From: Polytrichum commune
Lineage: Eukaryota > Streptophyta > Polytrichopsida > Polytrichales > Polytrichaceae
Assembly: GCA_950295325.1 (NCBI GenBank)
Contig: OX485806.1
Span: 7,070,001-7,134,000, forward strand
Direction: 5' to 3'
Length of the DNA stretch: 64,000 bases
A program made the position numbers and the translations under genes. The notes beneath the pieces were generated by a model. That model searched no databases and was not told the DNA's origin. It saw only the letters and a program-made list of their open reading frames with translations. Of the stretch, positions 11,430-23,900 are shown in pieces (within the stretch, counting starts at the first letter, position 1; each line of letters begins with the position of its first letter).

Positions 11430-14400
11430 TCAAGCTGCAGTCCTCCTTTTCTTCGAGCTTCCATCACCTTTTGTGCTCGTGGGTGTAAGTTGCTTTGATT
11501 TCTTTGCACTCCCTTTTCCTTCTTTAGCTGCCTTTTTAGCAGACTCATTACCTTTTCCTTCTTTCGCTTCCTTCTTTGCAGACCCATTACCTAGAGAGGA
11601 TTTCTTGCGAGATTTTCCTGCGTGCTCTGTAGCAACAGAGGAAGAAGGTCCAGCAGCTGAAACTTCTGGTGCTGTTTCAGGTTTCCTTTTGCTTTCTCGC
11701 AAAGCTTGCCGCTTTTGCTCCCTGCAACAGAGACAACACTCGAGCATCAGCCTGGTACACTTACTGGGACATTCTCTCACCAGAAGCATTAAGAAATTTC
11801 TTTATAATGCAACTAAACAAACAACGACATAAATCACACAATTCATTAAAACTAGCAATGCAGAAACTGCAAATGCTCCAAACCAGTCACCATGAAATAT
11901 GTGAAGAGGTGCACAAGACATACCTCATGTTTGCAATATCTTCCTTGGACGGAAGATTCTTCCTAGCTCTTCTATCGAGAAATTTTCTTTTAACTTTTTT
12001 AGGCACACCGTTCTCAGTGCCACCATTTGCATCTGCCATATTTGTGTCACCAACAGTTGACACATCCTCACTACCAGTGGACATACCACCATCTGCAGTT
12101 CTTTCTGATGCAGGCTCCTCAACCTCCATCTCTTCATCTGATACAGTTAAAAACCTTGTGTCACTACATATACTTGTTCCATCAGCTTAAGGAAACTCCA
12201 ATTAATGTGACCATATTAAACTCCACAACCCTAAAACTCAAGAACCCTACATAGACTGAACATATCTGAGTATGATGATATTCTTCCAAAGACTGAGTAT
12301 GATGATATTTCTCTTTGTCAGAACAGAAAGGACCAAATTAAACCATCTCACCTTCGCTCTCCTTGATTTCCACTGTAGCTGCCTCTCCAGTATCTTCGTT
12401 TGTGCCTTCATCCTTCTTCACTTTGTTGCTCATCTTTTGCAACTGTTACAGTGCATTCTCCACAAAATTACAAAGGTAACTAAAAACTAAGTAGGTACTA
12501 AGATCACTGAAAATCGCCCAAAGAAATAACTAGATTCTTGAAAAGAAACAGGACTTGGGTCAGAAACATGACAATTGATACATCCAATACAAGTCCCCCA
12601 GTCTTGGGAAATATCTTTTTACTCCACTTTTGGCGGATCAGTTCCACATGTTTTGCAGATGTTTCCATAGCAGACTTAGACAAGTCCTTCTAAGGCCCAG
12701 AACATATTAATAGAGGGTCATTGGCGGTAAAATGTCCCTATCCATCCAGACAACTCAAGATGTACATCACCAGTAGGACAGAATAATTATGAAAACAAAG
12801 TAACTTTTTTGAGAATCACCTTGGCCACAAAGAACCCATCCATGTTGTGCACATGTGGATAAAAGCGTCTTGTGTTTTTCAGTGTGTGATGGAATCGATG
12901 CTCCCGAAATTTTGTAAATCTGGAAAAAAATAGAAATTTTGAGCAATCAGACGAGCTAGATAGAACCCTCAATTAAAACCTATAAAAGGAACCAAGGTAT
13001 GGTTATTACTAACCAGCTCCTAAGCTAACCAATTCAAAATAGTAAAAGGGGCCATAGAAAAAAGCAGAGCTAAAATTAGCAGCTCTGATAATAATTACTC
13101 ACCCTTCTCTCCCAAAATCCAAGCCAGTTGGAACAATCTTGACATCCCGTTTCCTCAAAGCATAATCCACAACCGCCTCGTTCTGCAAGTAACATACAAA
13201 GATATGAAAAATATCCACATTGATTCTCTAGCCTGAATACAAAATCAAACAAAACATTTCAGGTATTATTCCAGGAATCTAAAATTGTCAGCAATGTCAC
13301 CTGGCTATCCTCCAAGTAGTTTCAAGGTGTACCTGCTCTGTGCACATACATAAGAAAGCACAGCACAGCAACAGATTTAAGACATGAAACTTACCTCTGC
13401 TACCATAACAGAACATGTAGAGTAAACTAGGAAGCCTCCTGTCTTTGAATTGGCATCCACCATGTCTATGGCTGCTAAGATAAGTTCCTGAAAAAGACAT
13501 TGATGTTGTCAGAAAAGAGTGCATCTCAGAAATTGCCTAAGCTCACCCCATACTCAATACTATAGTTCACTTAGTGAAGAGTGATCAGGTCTCATTGGAG
13601 TCATAAATTGCCAGGATGAACCAAAAATACTTTAAAAAAATAGCCCAAACTTCCTCACTTCTGTCCAGAAACCATCTTGTAGTCATAGAGCCAGTAGTAA
13701 CCAAGATAAGGACCAGATACATAAACACATATTCAACTGGGCATGGTATCTACCTTCTGCAGAAAAGAACACCGCTGGATGTCTTCTGCACTTTTTGTCA
13801 CTTTCACCGAGGAATCTTTACCTACAACCTGCATGAAGAGAAATAGATTGAGCTAATGGACCAGTTACACCTCCACAAAACACATCATTCAGCAATTCAT
13901 GACAATGACATTTCAGCACAAAAACATCCAGAAACCATAGTTGGAAACACAGTGGTTGAAAAGCATAATAAAAGGTGATGAACTAGGCACCATAAGAAAG
14001 TAGGCAACTTACACCAGTTCCACTGCATGGAGCATCTAATAACACCCGGTCCACAGATCTTAAACCCAATTTCGAGGGTAACTGCTCAGACAAGAAAACA
14101 CTTTTAGCAAGTGAAGCACACTAAAGCTGACTAATTCAAAACATACTAAGGATTATTCACAGAAAGCACTTGAGAATTATTTGCAGAACATAGTTGACAG
14201 CTGTATGGCAAGTCACTTAGTTCAGGTGAGTGACACCTGACCTGTCGACCATCATAGTTGCATATGATAGTGTTAGTGACACCCATTCGATGAAGATTAG
14301 CAGACAATGACTTAATTCGTGGTTCCTTCAACTCATTGGCATAAATCACCCCTGCAAGCAATTTATAAGCCCAGATTAACAGTGCTTTTTATGCATCCAA

Positions 14401-17377
14401 CCTGCCCCCTCACATACAACATAAATTGCACCAGAGTTTTAAGAGCACAAACATATAAAGTTGGTCACTGGATACAATGACAATCAATACTGCTATCACT
14501 GAATATGCCATTAGTCCAGCGCAAACCCTTTACAATGCCAGTTAGAAGATTTAAACATCTTCATTGAACCTAACCCATGCTGTTCTTGCCCTCAAAACTC
14601 CAGGTCATGGCTATGCCATTAGGGTGTGAAATGAGATTGATCAAAAATAATACAAACAATACAGGAGATACCAAGAAAGGTACAAGGAAAATCATCAGTG
14701 TAACTATGACAAAATTCCCCATCACTTTGCCAAGCACAAGAGTACATAGTGCTTCTGCTCTGGTGGTGTATTGTCTCATCATCTGATCCTCCAGACAACA
14801 ATTCACAAGGTACTTTCCCCATACAGTTGAACTCCTGCCCACTTATTTTTCTTAGATAGTAATCTATCAACAACTACAATTAAGCACCTCCAACATATTC
14901 AACAGTGCAGACAGTAAGCTGCTCTAGCAGCAGTTGCTCCAATTAAAAGAAGTGCCTCGGTAACAGAACGGACCTGTATTTTTCATAAGAGCAGCAATGT
15001 ATGTAGTTTTCCCTCCTGGAGCCGCTCTGAAATCCAAACATTCTTTAGATTATGAACACATGAGAAGCCCTCATATGAGGGACATGGACAATAGATTGAT
15101 TGCAGGACAAGAGAAGTAATTGCAAAACAACCCATCATTCTGAAATCAAGTAATTCCATATGATTACACAACAAAGATACAAGACACAGAAGATGGAGAG
15201 TACAAGGTGCTTACGCCACATCAACAATGCGTTCCTTCTCTTGTGGTGCCAATGCCATCACAGGCAAGAAAGATGACCCACTTTGCAGCTGTATAACAAT
15301 GAAGAATCATTACAGACGATTTATGATATAGCCATAAATAACAAGGAAAAAAAACTTGGAACTCTAAAAAGCTAAGAACATAATACCAGCTATAGATGCA
15401 TCAAACTGCCTGCTTTGATGTTCAGAGGCTTATAGAATCCTAACTTAGTAGCTATAGTAGTTGCAAACAAGACAATGTAGCATACCATGTAATGACCAGC
15501 CATATACTCTGGGGTTGCCCCAACAGGCACTTGAGAGTCATAAACAACCAAGCCCACCTGCCAGTACAGTCTAGAATGTTACTACACATCAAATTGATAC
15601 AGCCCCTCTTTTATGAACACAACATATGGCAGCCTTCCTCCTGGTGACAGAAACAAAAACCAAAATATTCTCGTTTCCAACACCCATCAGTTTGTTTCAA
15701 GAGCTCTGAAGTGGCACATGTGGGGGCATTTCATAAATTATGGCTTTCTCAATATAAATCTCCAAAGACACTGACCTTCGTCCACTTTCCAAGAGGATCC
15801 AAGTTTACTCCTCTGTTGATCAAAACTTGGGCAAGGTCTCGCCTCCTAGTCTGAAATGGAATTGCTGTCAGGAAAAGGGTAAAAATGTGATCCTAAATGT
15901 AATCTAATCTCCTGTCCACGGATTGCATTCTCACAGTTCCATGAAAAGAACCAGCAAGCTAAAGCAACACGTAGACATAACCTATAGTCAACGCAATTTG
16001 CACTTGAGAGACAACACCTTGACATATGAGCATCAAGGTTTAGGGCTTAAATCTAGGCAGCAGAGGATGTCCATGCTTTCTTACCTTCAAAGTATTAGTC
16101 CTTAGAGAAATTGGGCGGGGCTTCTCATTAGATTCCAGGAATTCCAATACTTCTGAAGCAGGAAACATCTGTCCATAGTTACACAAAACACTTCAAATGA
16201 GCTGTGACCCTGTTGGATTTTGATTTCAAGAATTTTGCGAAACAATCTGCACTGTCGAAATTGCTAGCAGCACATCTAATGGGAGTGGCAGGCTAAGCAG
16301 CAAAGACGATAAAATGTTGCAAAGGAAAACGCCATCACAATTAGGATCTTCTGCAACAAAGAATTTACAGAAGTACATTACTTGTAAGAAAGTACTGATC
16401 AAAAAGTCGTTGTAGCCATAGTACGAAGCTAGGTCAGCAGAAAGCTGGTTCACATAATCCGCCCTAACAGCTCCTTCAGGCCTGAGTGCCTTGAAACTAG
16501 ACAGCACCCGAACAACTGCCACACACACACAGTCCGCATATGCTGTGCATCAGAATGCATATTATGCCGTCAAAGAGCATCATAATGATGTGCGTTACGT
16601 TGGTTTTTCCAAAATAGTGTAAACATTTAAACTGTAAAAAATCCCATGTGCACACAACTGCCACACGAACACAAAGTCCGCATGTGCTCTGCATTAAAAA
16701 TGCATATTATGCCATCAAAGTGCAGTAAACTGACGTGCATTGCATTAAAATTCCCTAACACTATATTGCTGGATATTTAATCTGTGAAAATATCCGAAGT
16801 GTGATATAGATGGTGTAAACTCACCATCTTTGATTCGGCGCAGGATATTGGGCAGGTCTGGTGGACTTTTACCTTCTTGCTCAAGTTCCTGTACCAAAGA
16901 AAATAACGGAAAGCTGAGTTTTCAAAAACCCTAAATTTGAACAACAAGCTCTTTGATGACTTTATAAAATGTCCAGCTAACATTTTGGTACATTAAATGA
17001 GATGACATGTTTCATATCCGAGGAGGAGGGGGAGAATGCATAAAACAAAATTAAGACACCTCTGCAGTAGGCAACCGGAAATCGTCTTTCTCATCTTGAA
17101 TGTTCAGCTGCAATTCTTCTTCTCTAGCTTCGTCAGCTTCAAGGCTCTTCTTGGCATCCAACTTGCGAGACTTCTTCTCCACCTCTAATTCCTCCTCGCT
17201 CTCCCCATCATCGTCACTGTCGACCGCGTATTGCAACTTCTTCTTGTCCATGTCGAATTCCTCCTCCTCGCTGTCCTCCTCGCTCCCATCATCATCGGAG
17301 GCCGACATCAGCTCCATCTCCGCTTCCTCCTCGCTCTCGTCATCGGAGAGCAGGCGCTTGTTCTTGGCAACCGCCAT
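11430..17377 (-). CDS. NOP2: NOP2/NSUN1-type rRNA cytosine-5 methyltransferase
   Basis: Seventeen exons, high to low: 17377-17060, 16888-16825, 16515-16382, 16168-16085, 15850-15776, 15557-15486, 15288-15215, 15026-14974, 14351-14242, 14081-14013, 13828-13754, 13487-13395, 13182-13103, 12919-12820, 12442-12352, 12137-11924, 11721-11430. They total 1998 nt, in frame, for 665 aa. The ATG in AGCCATGGCG is chosen over an upstream in-frame ATG for context and family fit. An acidic N-terminus (about residues 10-85) precedes the Rossmann methyltransferase: SAM motif AAAPGGKTT (about 274-282), PCSGTG with Cys347, and YSTCS with catalytic Cys401. The Lys-rich tail repeats AKKxAKEGKG. NOP2 makes m5C in large-subunit rRNA and acts in 60S assembly in the nucleolus. 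All key residues are present, so it is probably functional. Confidence 0.95.
16514..16797 (-). repeat. 142-bp tandem duplication at a NOP2 3' splice site
   Basis: Two direct units (16,514-16,655 and 16,656-16,797) share GCATATTATGCC, CCGCAT and the CA-rich AACTGCCACAC block. On the gene strand each begins with a GTGTGGCAG acceptor. The low-coordinate one is the real acceptor of exon 3 and the other is a copy upstream in the intron. Confidence 0.75.
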
Positions 17378-17565
17378 GGCTGTGAAGCGAGAAGAGATGT
17401 GAAGAGGAGAAACGAGGAAGAATGAGGCTTGGACTTGGACTTGGACTAAGGTTTTAAACCCTGATGACTCCCAGCATGGCTGTGGAGTAACAAGCAACAA
17501 ACAGAGAAAGAACAAAGAAGCAGCCTTAAACCCTTGCCTTCGTTTTGGTGGTGGTGCAGCGCCCT

Positions 17566-17574
17566 AAACCCTAA
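17566..17574. promoter_or_regulatory. Telo-box upstream of NOP2
   Basis: AAACCCTAA lies about 190 bp upstream of the NOP2 start codon, with related AAACCCT strings at about 17,447 and 17,528. Telo-boxes are common in plant promoters of ribosomal-protein and ribosome-biogenesis genes, which fits the gene's role. The transcription start was not located. Confidence 0.55.
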
Positions 17575-17683
17575 TTCCCCCTCGAGCTCCGTTCACACCG
17601 GTGTCACTTGGCCTCTACCCTAAAACTTTTTTAAATAAATTAAGACAAAATATAAGCAACATCAAGGCTTAGCTGTCTTTGAC

Positions 17684-17850
17684 ATGAATCATAACATTAC
17701 TCAGCATTAAGCTCTTGTTCCATGGGCCTCAAAATATTAAATGAAATGTTCGAAAAGTTGCGCTGGGAGATTTAGATTCAGACTAAACTCCCAACATCTC
17801 ATTATTATATTATGAGGGTCCCACGCCGCTGAGTAATGTTATGATGAATG
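17684..17850. repeat. MITE-like element with TCATAACATTACTCAGC ends
   Basis: The left end GAATCATAACATTACTCAGC is mirrored by GCTGAGTAATGTTATGATG at the right end, about 165 bp in all. It lies about 0.3 kb upstream of the NOP2 start codon. A related terminus occurs near 40,718 (CATAACATTACTCAAC). Confidence 0.65.
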
Positions 17851-18952
17851 ACCATTCTCACTTATCCTAGAAATACATTATTTACAAATATTAGTGTCTG
17901 GGGAGATTTTTGGACAGGATCGATAGAGATTCTATTGTTTCCAAGTCCAACCACTTACATGTTGACATCTTTCAATCTTTCCTTATTAATTTGAGGTATA
18001 TTATCTAACTTCATCAAAAATGATGGCTAATTCCTCTAAAGTCTTGAACTTCAATGGTTATTTCTCATTCTCAACTATTTGATTTGTAACTAGCGGTTGG
18101 TTCTCCCCATTCATTGATTGACATCTAGTGCAGGTAGGAAATAATCATAAGGTATGTGGGTCTTAATAGAGTTTGTGTCCAAGACCAAAGAGTGAACTAC
18201 ACGATGACATGGTAAACCCTCAAGTGAGTAAGCTACACTGATGGTTATGTGCATTTGGGTTGACCTATGCTAATCTATCAACATTCCACACTTTTATTAA
18301 TAATCTACCATGAGTGACAAAATGAATTAAATATGTTTTATTATTATTCAGATGAATAGACCAACTTAGAAGTTTTGTGATTTGGTTTTGATTTAAGGTA
18401 ATTTGAATGGGTAAAAGTCAACCTATTTGCGAGGTCAACTTAATTGCACATATTAATGTACACTAAATAGTCCTATAAGTGTGGGCCACACTAATTCTCT
18501 AAAGCCCACGTTAATTTTCAATCTCTAGTTTGAAATTAGTGTAGGCCACACTAATCGTTATTTCCAATAGATTCATTATGGTGATTTTTCTATTTTATGC
18601 TATTTTTTCCTAAAATTAATACTCAAGGTGTTGGATGGAAGTTCCATGAAGACTTAGGGGCAAAGCTAGGGTCTTAAATTCACATTATTTCCACCTGGAC
18701 TACATTATGAATGTGACCCACACTTAATGACCACCCTTTATTCAAACCTCCACACTAAATTAGTGTTCAATGAGTTATCAATGCATGCTTGGAGTTGTAT
18801 TGGAGGTTTGATAGAAGGACATTCTATATTAGCTCATTGAAATTTTGAAATTTCCATTGAAGAAATGCCTAGGTTGGACGACATGTAAACAAGGTTCATA
18901 AAGTTTCCTTCATCCGACATTGCACAAACATAAATGATTTGAACATGATCCT

Positions 18953-19280
18953 CACTACACTAAATATGATACTTAGTGTTTGATTATATTTAGTGTTGTT
19001 ACCACCCTACCATGCTCAACATTAATTTTCAATTCTTTGATAATGAGTGTTAGACATAAATGTGCCACTACCTTTCAAACTGCCACCTCCCTTATTATAC
19101 CTTTTTTTTTCATATCCTTACTAACACTAAATTTAAACATGTAACTTCCACATTACCATAGTTGATATTTAGTGTTATAGTTTACATTTGATGTTACTTA
19201 CTTTCATAAGGTTATTGATATTTAGTGTATGCGTTCATATTTAGTGTATCAAATACTAAATATCATATTTAGTGTAGTTG
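18953..19280. mobile_element. CACTA-like short inverted-repeat element
   Basis: Left end CACTACACTAAATATGATA, right end TATCATATTTAGTGTAGTTG. The two are inverse to each other over about 18 bp. The interior is AT-rich with many ATTTAGTG direct repeats. CACTAC termini recall the CACTA superfamily, but no 3-bp target duplication was confirmed and no transposase is present. Confidence 0.55.
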
Positions 19281-19794
19281 CATCGGTCCATTTGAAGGGA
19301 GTTGAAGCAGTTTCATTTATGTCTCGGACAGTCGGGTAGGCCAAAATTCGGTTACGGGCTGCCGAAAGTCGGGCATGCTAAAAATTCATGACAATTGAAT
19401 CCTTGGTTGTGTTAGGGCCAATATCTCGAGGTTAGATCTGGCCTGGGTACTTAAAGAGTTACTAACAAATTACTCCTCAAACATTAGAGCTATCCGTAAA
19501 GTTCCTCAAAGAGGGGTGAAAATGTGAGTTTGATCATTGTTTGAGAAAACTTCCTAATAAGAGCTCCATTAGTTCATTGTGTATCGGAGCCTATTTTGAA
19601 AGTTGGATGGATTTTATGGGACCTTCTCTTTTCATCTTTCAAACTTTGAGAGAATTTGATGACCTTAAATAAGGTATGCGCATGGGACCTCGTATCCGAA
19701 ATCCTGGACCGGCCTATGGAAGGCTAGCTTAATCCTACCCTTCCTAGTAGGCTAAGCTAGAATGTTTGATGTTTAATAGCTTGACACTACAATA

Positions 19795-20246
19795 CAATAA
19801 TGTTATTCAACCATGTGGGTCGGTTCTATGACGCTGGAATATGTCAATTCTATTCCATGGGCCCCGAACAAAGTAAGAATATCCATTAACTATTCTTACA
19901 TTCAGGCTAGACTTGGAAATTCGGGTGGATGTATACTCTCGGCACTATGCGTAGGAATCATTGTCCATCCCGATAATATTTGTAGAAAACATTGTTCATC
20001 CCAATATTATTCCCTATAATTACTATTCATAGCAACAATGTCATTGAAAACACCAACATTATTCAAAATATTTTTATTATTCATACTGACATTATTCATA
20101 CTGACATTATTCATTATTTGTATCGGCACCAATTTCTTCCTATTTTCTAAGTTATGCCCATGACTCCATGAGGGTAAATAGTGGAGGCCCGTGTAAGTTG
20201 CTACATGTAGAATGGAACACAACCATGTAGCTGAATAATGTTAGAG
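19795..20246. repeat. Long inverted-repeat element, about 450 bp
   Basis: AATAATGTTATTCAACCATG at the left is mirrored imperfectly by CATGTAGCTGAATAATGTTA at the right. The interior contains short direct repeats of a TTATTCATACTGACA-type unit. No coding signal. Confidence 0.45.
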
Positions 20247-20675
20247 CATCCCCACCATAACACACAAACGCCAAACACGATTTATAATTTTATATGTATT
20301 TGGGGAGGCTTCCAATTTGGGTGGGACCGCTCATCATGAGTCAAAGTCCACCTAAACCCATGATTTCATGTGCTTTACTTTACAAATAAGTAGGCCACTT
20401 TATACATGGCTTGGGGCCAACCCGAGCACCAACCTAATTCATATGCATTAAACCCTCAATCTAGCCCCACTCTATGAATTTTTTTGGGCCCAACTTTGTC
20501 ACATATAAAGTGATGAGGCCCAATTCTAGGGCCCGATGTTCTTGAGATCTAAGCTTCATGAACCTTATCATGGTAAATGTCCAATATTCTTGAGGGTTAA
20601 GTTTCACAACACTTACCATGGGGGATGCCCTCTATAGGTTTGTGGTTTAGGGAATAACAATCGAGTCTCACTAGC

Positions 20676-20826
20676 ATAACATTATTCAGATCCATAACAA
20701 TGTTATGTGGAATTGACAATATTCCACGGAATATTCCCATATATCATGTTGAATATGGTATATTCTATGGAATATTGTCAATCCCACAAAAGAATGTTAT
20801 GGATGTGAATGATATTATGAGACTAA
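20676..20826. repeat. MITE-like foldback (family C)
   Basis: The arms ATTCAGATCCATAACAATGT and ACATTCTTTTG-like inverse blocks around GACAATATTCCA fold over nearly the whole 150 bp. A second copy lies at 44,019-44,176 with termini CATAGCATCATTCAGATCC. AT-rich, no ORF. Confidence 0.65.
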
Positions 20827-21022
20827 ATCATGGCTTTTGAATCTAATTCCGATGTCAAATTTCTTCTATAAATTTATGTACTATGGTTAATGGATCAATT
20901 AGTGGGTGCAATATTTTAGATTAATATTAAGCATGTAGTACTCTATGTATTAATTATAAAATAGTATAGGTAGGTAAATATTTATTGGCTTTGTCCTATC
21001 AGGGGCCATGGCTACATTGACT

Positions 21023-21226
21023 TGTCCTATTAGTGAAGGTTATCATTTGGAGTTACACATTGCTGTAACATTTTATTGAGCAAATGATTTTTTACGCAAG
21101 CTACATAAATAGTTGGTACACACATCAGAGAACATGATATATATTCCTTGGTTAAAAATGACACTTTTGGTAAAAAAAATTATAACAACATGTCACTCCA
21201 AATGGTAACCCACACTAATAGGACAA
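21023..21226. repeat. MITE-like element (family B)
   Basis: TGTCCTATTAGTG plus TATCATTTGGAGTTACA at the left is mirrored by CTCCAAATGGTAACCCACAC then TAATAGGACA at the right. It is about 204 bp. Same family as the copies at 2562-2757 and 47,990-48,182. Confidence 0.7.
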
Positions 21227-22374
21227 TTCAGTGTAGTGATCACTTTTGTGCCCAGACAATGGTGTTAGATAGCCCTATAACCCAAAGAAATTGTAATGTA
21301 ATGGAATCAAAGATGCATATTTCTTGGATTTCAAAGTTTGCAATTGCAGTTTTGATTGCAACTCGAAAAATTCATTTGCCTGTACAATTTCAAGAGCACA
21401 ATGGCTCCTAATGCTCTCTATTCTATTCAATTGGTGTGCTCAAATTCATATGAAAGTCATTTAATAAGATTCACTCTTGCAAATAATGAAGTGAGCAACG
21501 AGTTGATGTCGTTATTGTTCCCTATCAATTCCAATAGAATGTGATGTGGGATTATTAGTATTATGGTATTGATTTTGTCCGAGTAGAGTGACCAACAATT
21601 TGTGATATCCACAAAACATGGATTGTAGCAAACCAAATTTCCTTGGCTTCGAGGTTCATTACAATTGTGGTGGACTCCCACACAAAGATGTACATTTCAT
21701 ATGCAATTCTTGAGTGCAACGTTAGCAAACCATGTTCCTAATGAAAAAAAAAACTCAAAAAAAACTCTGATACAATCTAGAAATGTTGGTGAAATTAAGA
21801 TCATTGGTGCTTGCAACTCACCTTAAATGAATAATGTCATAGTCATTTCACTCATGCACTATCACCCATTTGCCAAACACATGAGACTTTGCAAGGAGTG
21901 AGGTGAGGAGGGGAAGCTGGAGGGGAAAGGAAAGAAGAAGAATTTACTCTCTAAAGATCGATAGTAAAGATGCTCATTATCCAATGGATGAGCCCAATCC
22001 TGCCCATGTTGAAAGTTCGGGTTGAGGAAAAGTTTGTCTTGATTTCTTTAAGATGGCCGAAGGGTTTTGACGCCAAAATTGTGCCACCTAGAACATCACA
22101 TGGGATGAGTGAATGTTGGGGCGGCCCCTAGTATAAGCCCTTGGGCCGGATTTGATGAAAGTGAGCGATCGTGTTGGTCCATGTCACTAAGGCGCAGTGA
22201 ATGAAGGGTGTGATTTCGTGGGCAGACCACATCCAAGCCATCCATTCACAAACCCCCATCCTACGGTCTATGAAATTGCTCGAGCAGCCTGAATTTTCTA
22301 CTTATGATGGATGATATTTTGGCAGATGAAAAATCAATGTTTGCAAAATGAAGGGGTTGATTGTTTATCCTATC

Positions 22375-22490
22375 GTATGAGAGCATTTTTGTGGGATTTA
22401 AAGGTTCCCAAAGTTCCCAATGGAGTTATTTTAGGAACTCCATTGCGAACATTGGGAACCTTCAAAATCCCACACAAATGCTCTCATACA
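22375..22490. repeat. Near-perfect 116-bp foldback
   Basis: GTATGAGAGCATTTTTGTGG and following bases pair with CCACACAAATGCTCTCATAC. The inner AAGGTTCCCAA and AATGGAGTT pair with TTGGGAACCTT and AACTCCATT. The arms are about 53 bp with an 8-base loop (ATTTTAGG). It could be a small foldback transposon or a young hairpin small-RNA locus. Confidence 0.7.
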
Positions 22491-22896
22491 ACCAATTAAA
22501 TTTCATTTCATTTCAAGGTTGGTTGTCAAAAGGGGCTTGGAGTTGATGGCTAATACCATTGGTTCTACCTTTACAAAGGAAGAGGTGGGAATTCAAATTC
22601 CCCTATTAGCATTATCTCCTCCACATGTCCTTTTAATAAAGGGCTTAGTTTGAAAAAATTCATCCTAGATTTTTGAGTGAATGGAGGTCAAAATTTCATC
22701 CAACATGAAGTTTTTCAAACTCTACCCGAGGGGAGGAGAAACCAAAAGATGGGGCAGGATAGGAGCCTTTAAATATCTCAGATTGCAATTGACGACCGAG
22801 ATCTTCCTAACCCGTGACCACAAGCGAGGCGTTCACAACGCCTCAGTGACGCGGTGTGTTGGCCAAAACGTTCGGCATTGAATTTGGCCCCAAGTA

Positions 22897-23416
22897 CAGT
22901 AGAACCTGTCTAAATTAATATTCTTGGGACCGCCCATGGCCAATTAATTTACGGAGGTTATTAATTTACGAGATATTAAACCCTGAGATAGTGGAAGCTG
23001 ACGACGAAGATGACAACCATGAGCATCCGGAGATCAATCTAGTCGACACACATTTGATGCTGCAGACACTCGAAACCTTCTGGCTACAGTAAGACGAGGA
23101 TTCGCAGGAATTCATTCGTTCCCTCCAACAGATGAAGAACAAGATTAACAAGATCCGTGTCAACCAGATGGTCCAAATGGACATTTGCAAGTTTTTCAAC
23201 CGTTCGTAGGTCATTTTTGTAGTATTATACGTAGCGATCAATGTACTTCAAGAGTGAAAATAAATTTATGAAATCATTGGGACAACTCGATTCAATTAAT
23301 AATTAATTAACGGAGGTTTATTAATTGATGTATGGGTCCGAGCTGGGGCCGAGCCCATCTGATTAATTTACGGAGGTTATTATTTTATGGAGGATTAAAT
23401 TAGATAGGTTCTATTG
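22897..23416 (+). mobile_element. Pogo/Tigger-type DNA transposon remnant, 520 bp
   Basis: Terminal inverted repeats CAGTAGAACCTGTCTAAATT (left) and CAATAGAACCTATCTAATTT (inverse of the right end) are flanked by TA on both sides, as for Tc1/mariner-pogo elements. Inside, 22,990-23,209 (+) reads as the acidic C-terminal tail of a pogo-type transposase. It ends in a DICKFFNRS-stop stretch typical of Tigger proteins and is broken by an in-frame TAA after ETFWLQ. The DDE core and DNA-binding domain are deleted, so it cannot move by itself. Confidence 0.85.
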
Positions 23417-23431
23417 TATAAGGGAGTCAAG

Positions 23432-23900
23432 GCCCCGATCACACCAGACGTTCCGTCCGGTTCCAAACGTGAAATTGCTAGGGATTATGTTCAAAAATAG
23501 ATGTTGCCCCACCACTTTTCACACTATTACAGCCGGAGATGCCGACGGATAGTGCCATAACTAGCCCAGTGTGATCAGCCCCTCATCATGCCCCGATCAC
23601 ACCAAATTTTCCGTCCAGTTCTAGCCGTGAAATTGTTGGGGATTATGTTCAAAAATAGATGTTGGCCCACCACATTTCACATTATTACAGCCGGAGATGC
23701 CGACATATGGTGTTAGAACTGACTGGTGTGATCAACCCCTCATGCCCCCATTACACCAGACTTTCCGACCGGTTCCAACCGTGAAATTGCTGAAGATTGT
23801 GTTCAAAAATAGATGTTGACTCACCACTTTTCACACTATTACAGCCGGAGATAGCGACGGATGGTGCGGTAACTAACTTAGCCGGTGTGATCAGCCCTCA
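23432..23900. repeat. Three tandem units of about 156 bp
   Basis: Units start at about 23,433, 23,591 and 23,745. Each opens with CCCCGATCACACCA (CCCCATTACACCA in the third), carries TGTTCAAAAATAGATGTTG and ATTACAGCCGGAGAT, and closes with GTGTGATCA. Each unit is thus also an inverted repeat. The array begins immediately after the pogo remnant. Confidence 0.85.

Noticed and set aside
17100-17402. Ser-rich plus-strand ORF over NOP2 exon 1
   Set aside because: Antisense of the acidic Asp/Glu/Ser N-terminus of NOP2.
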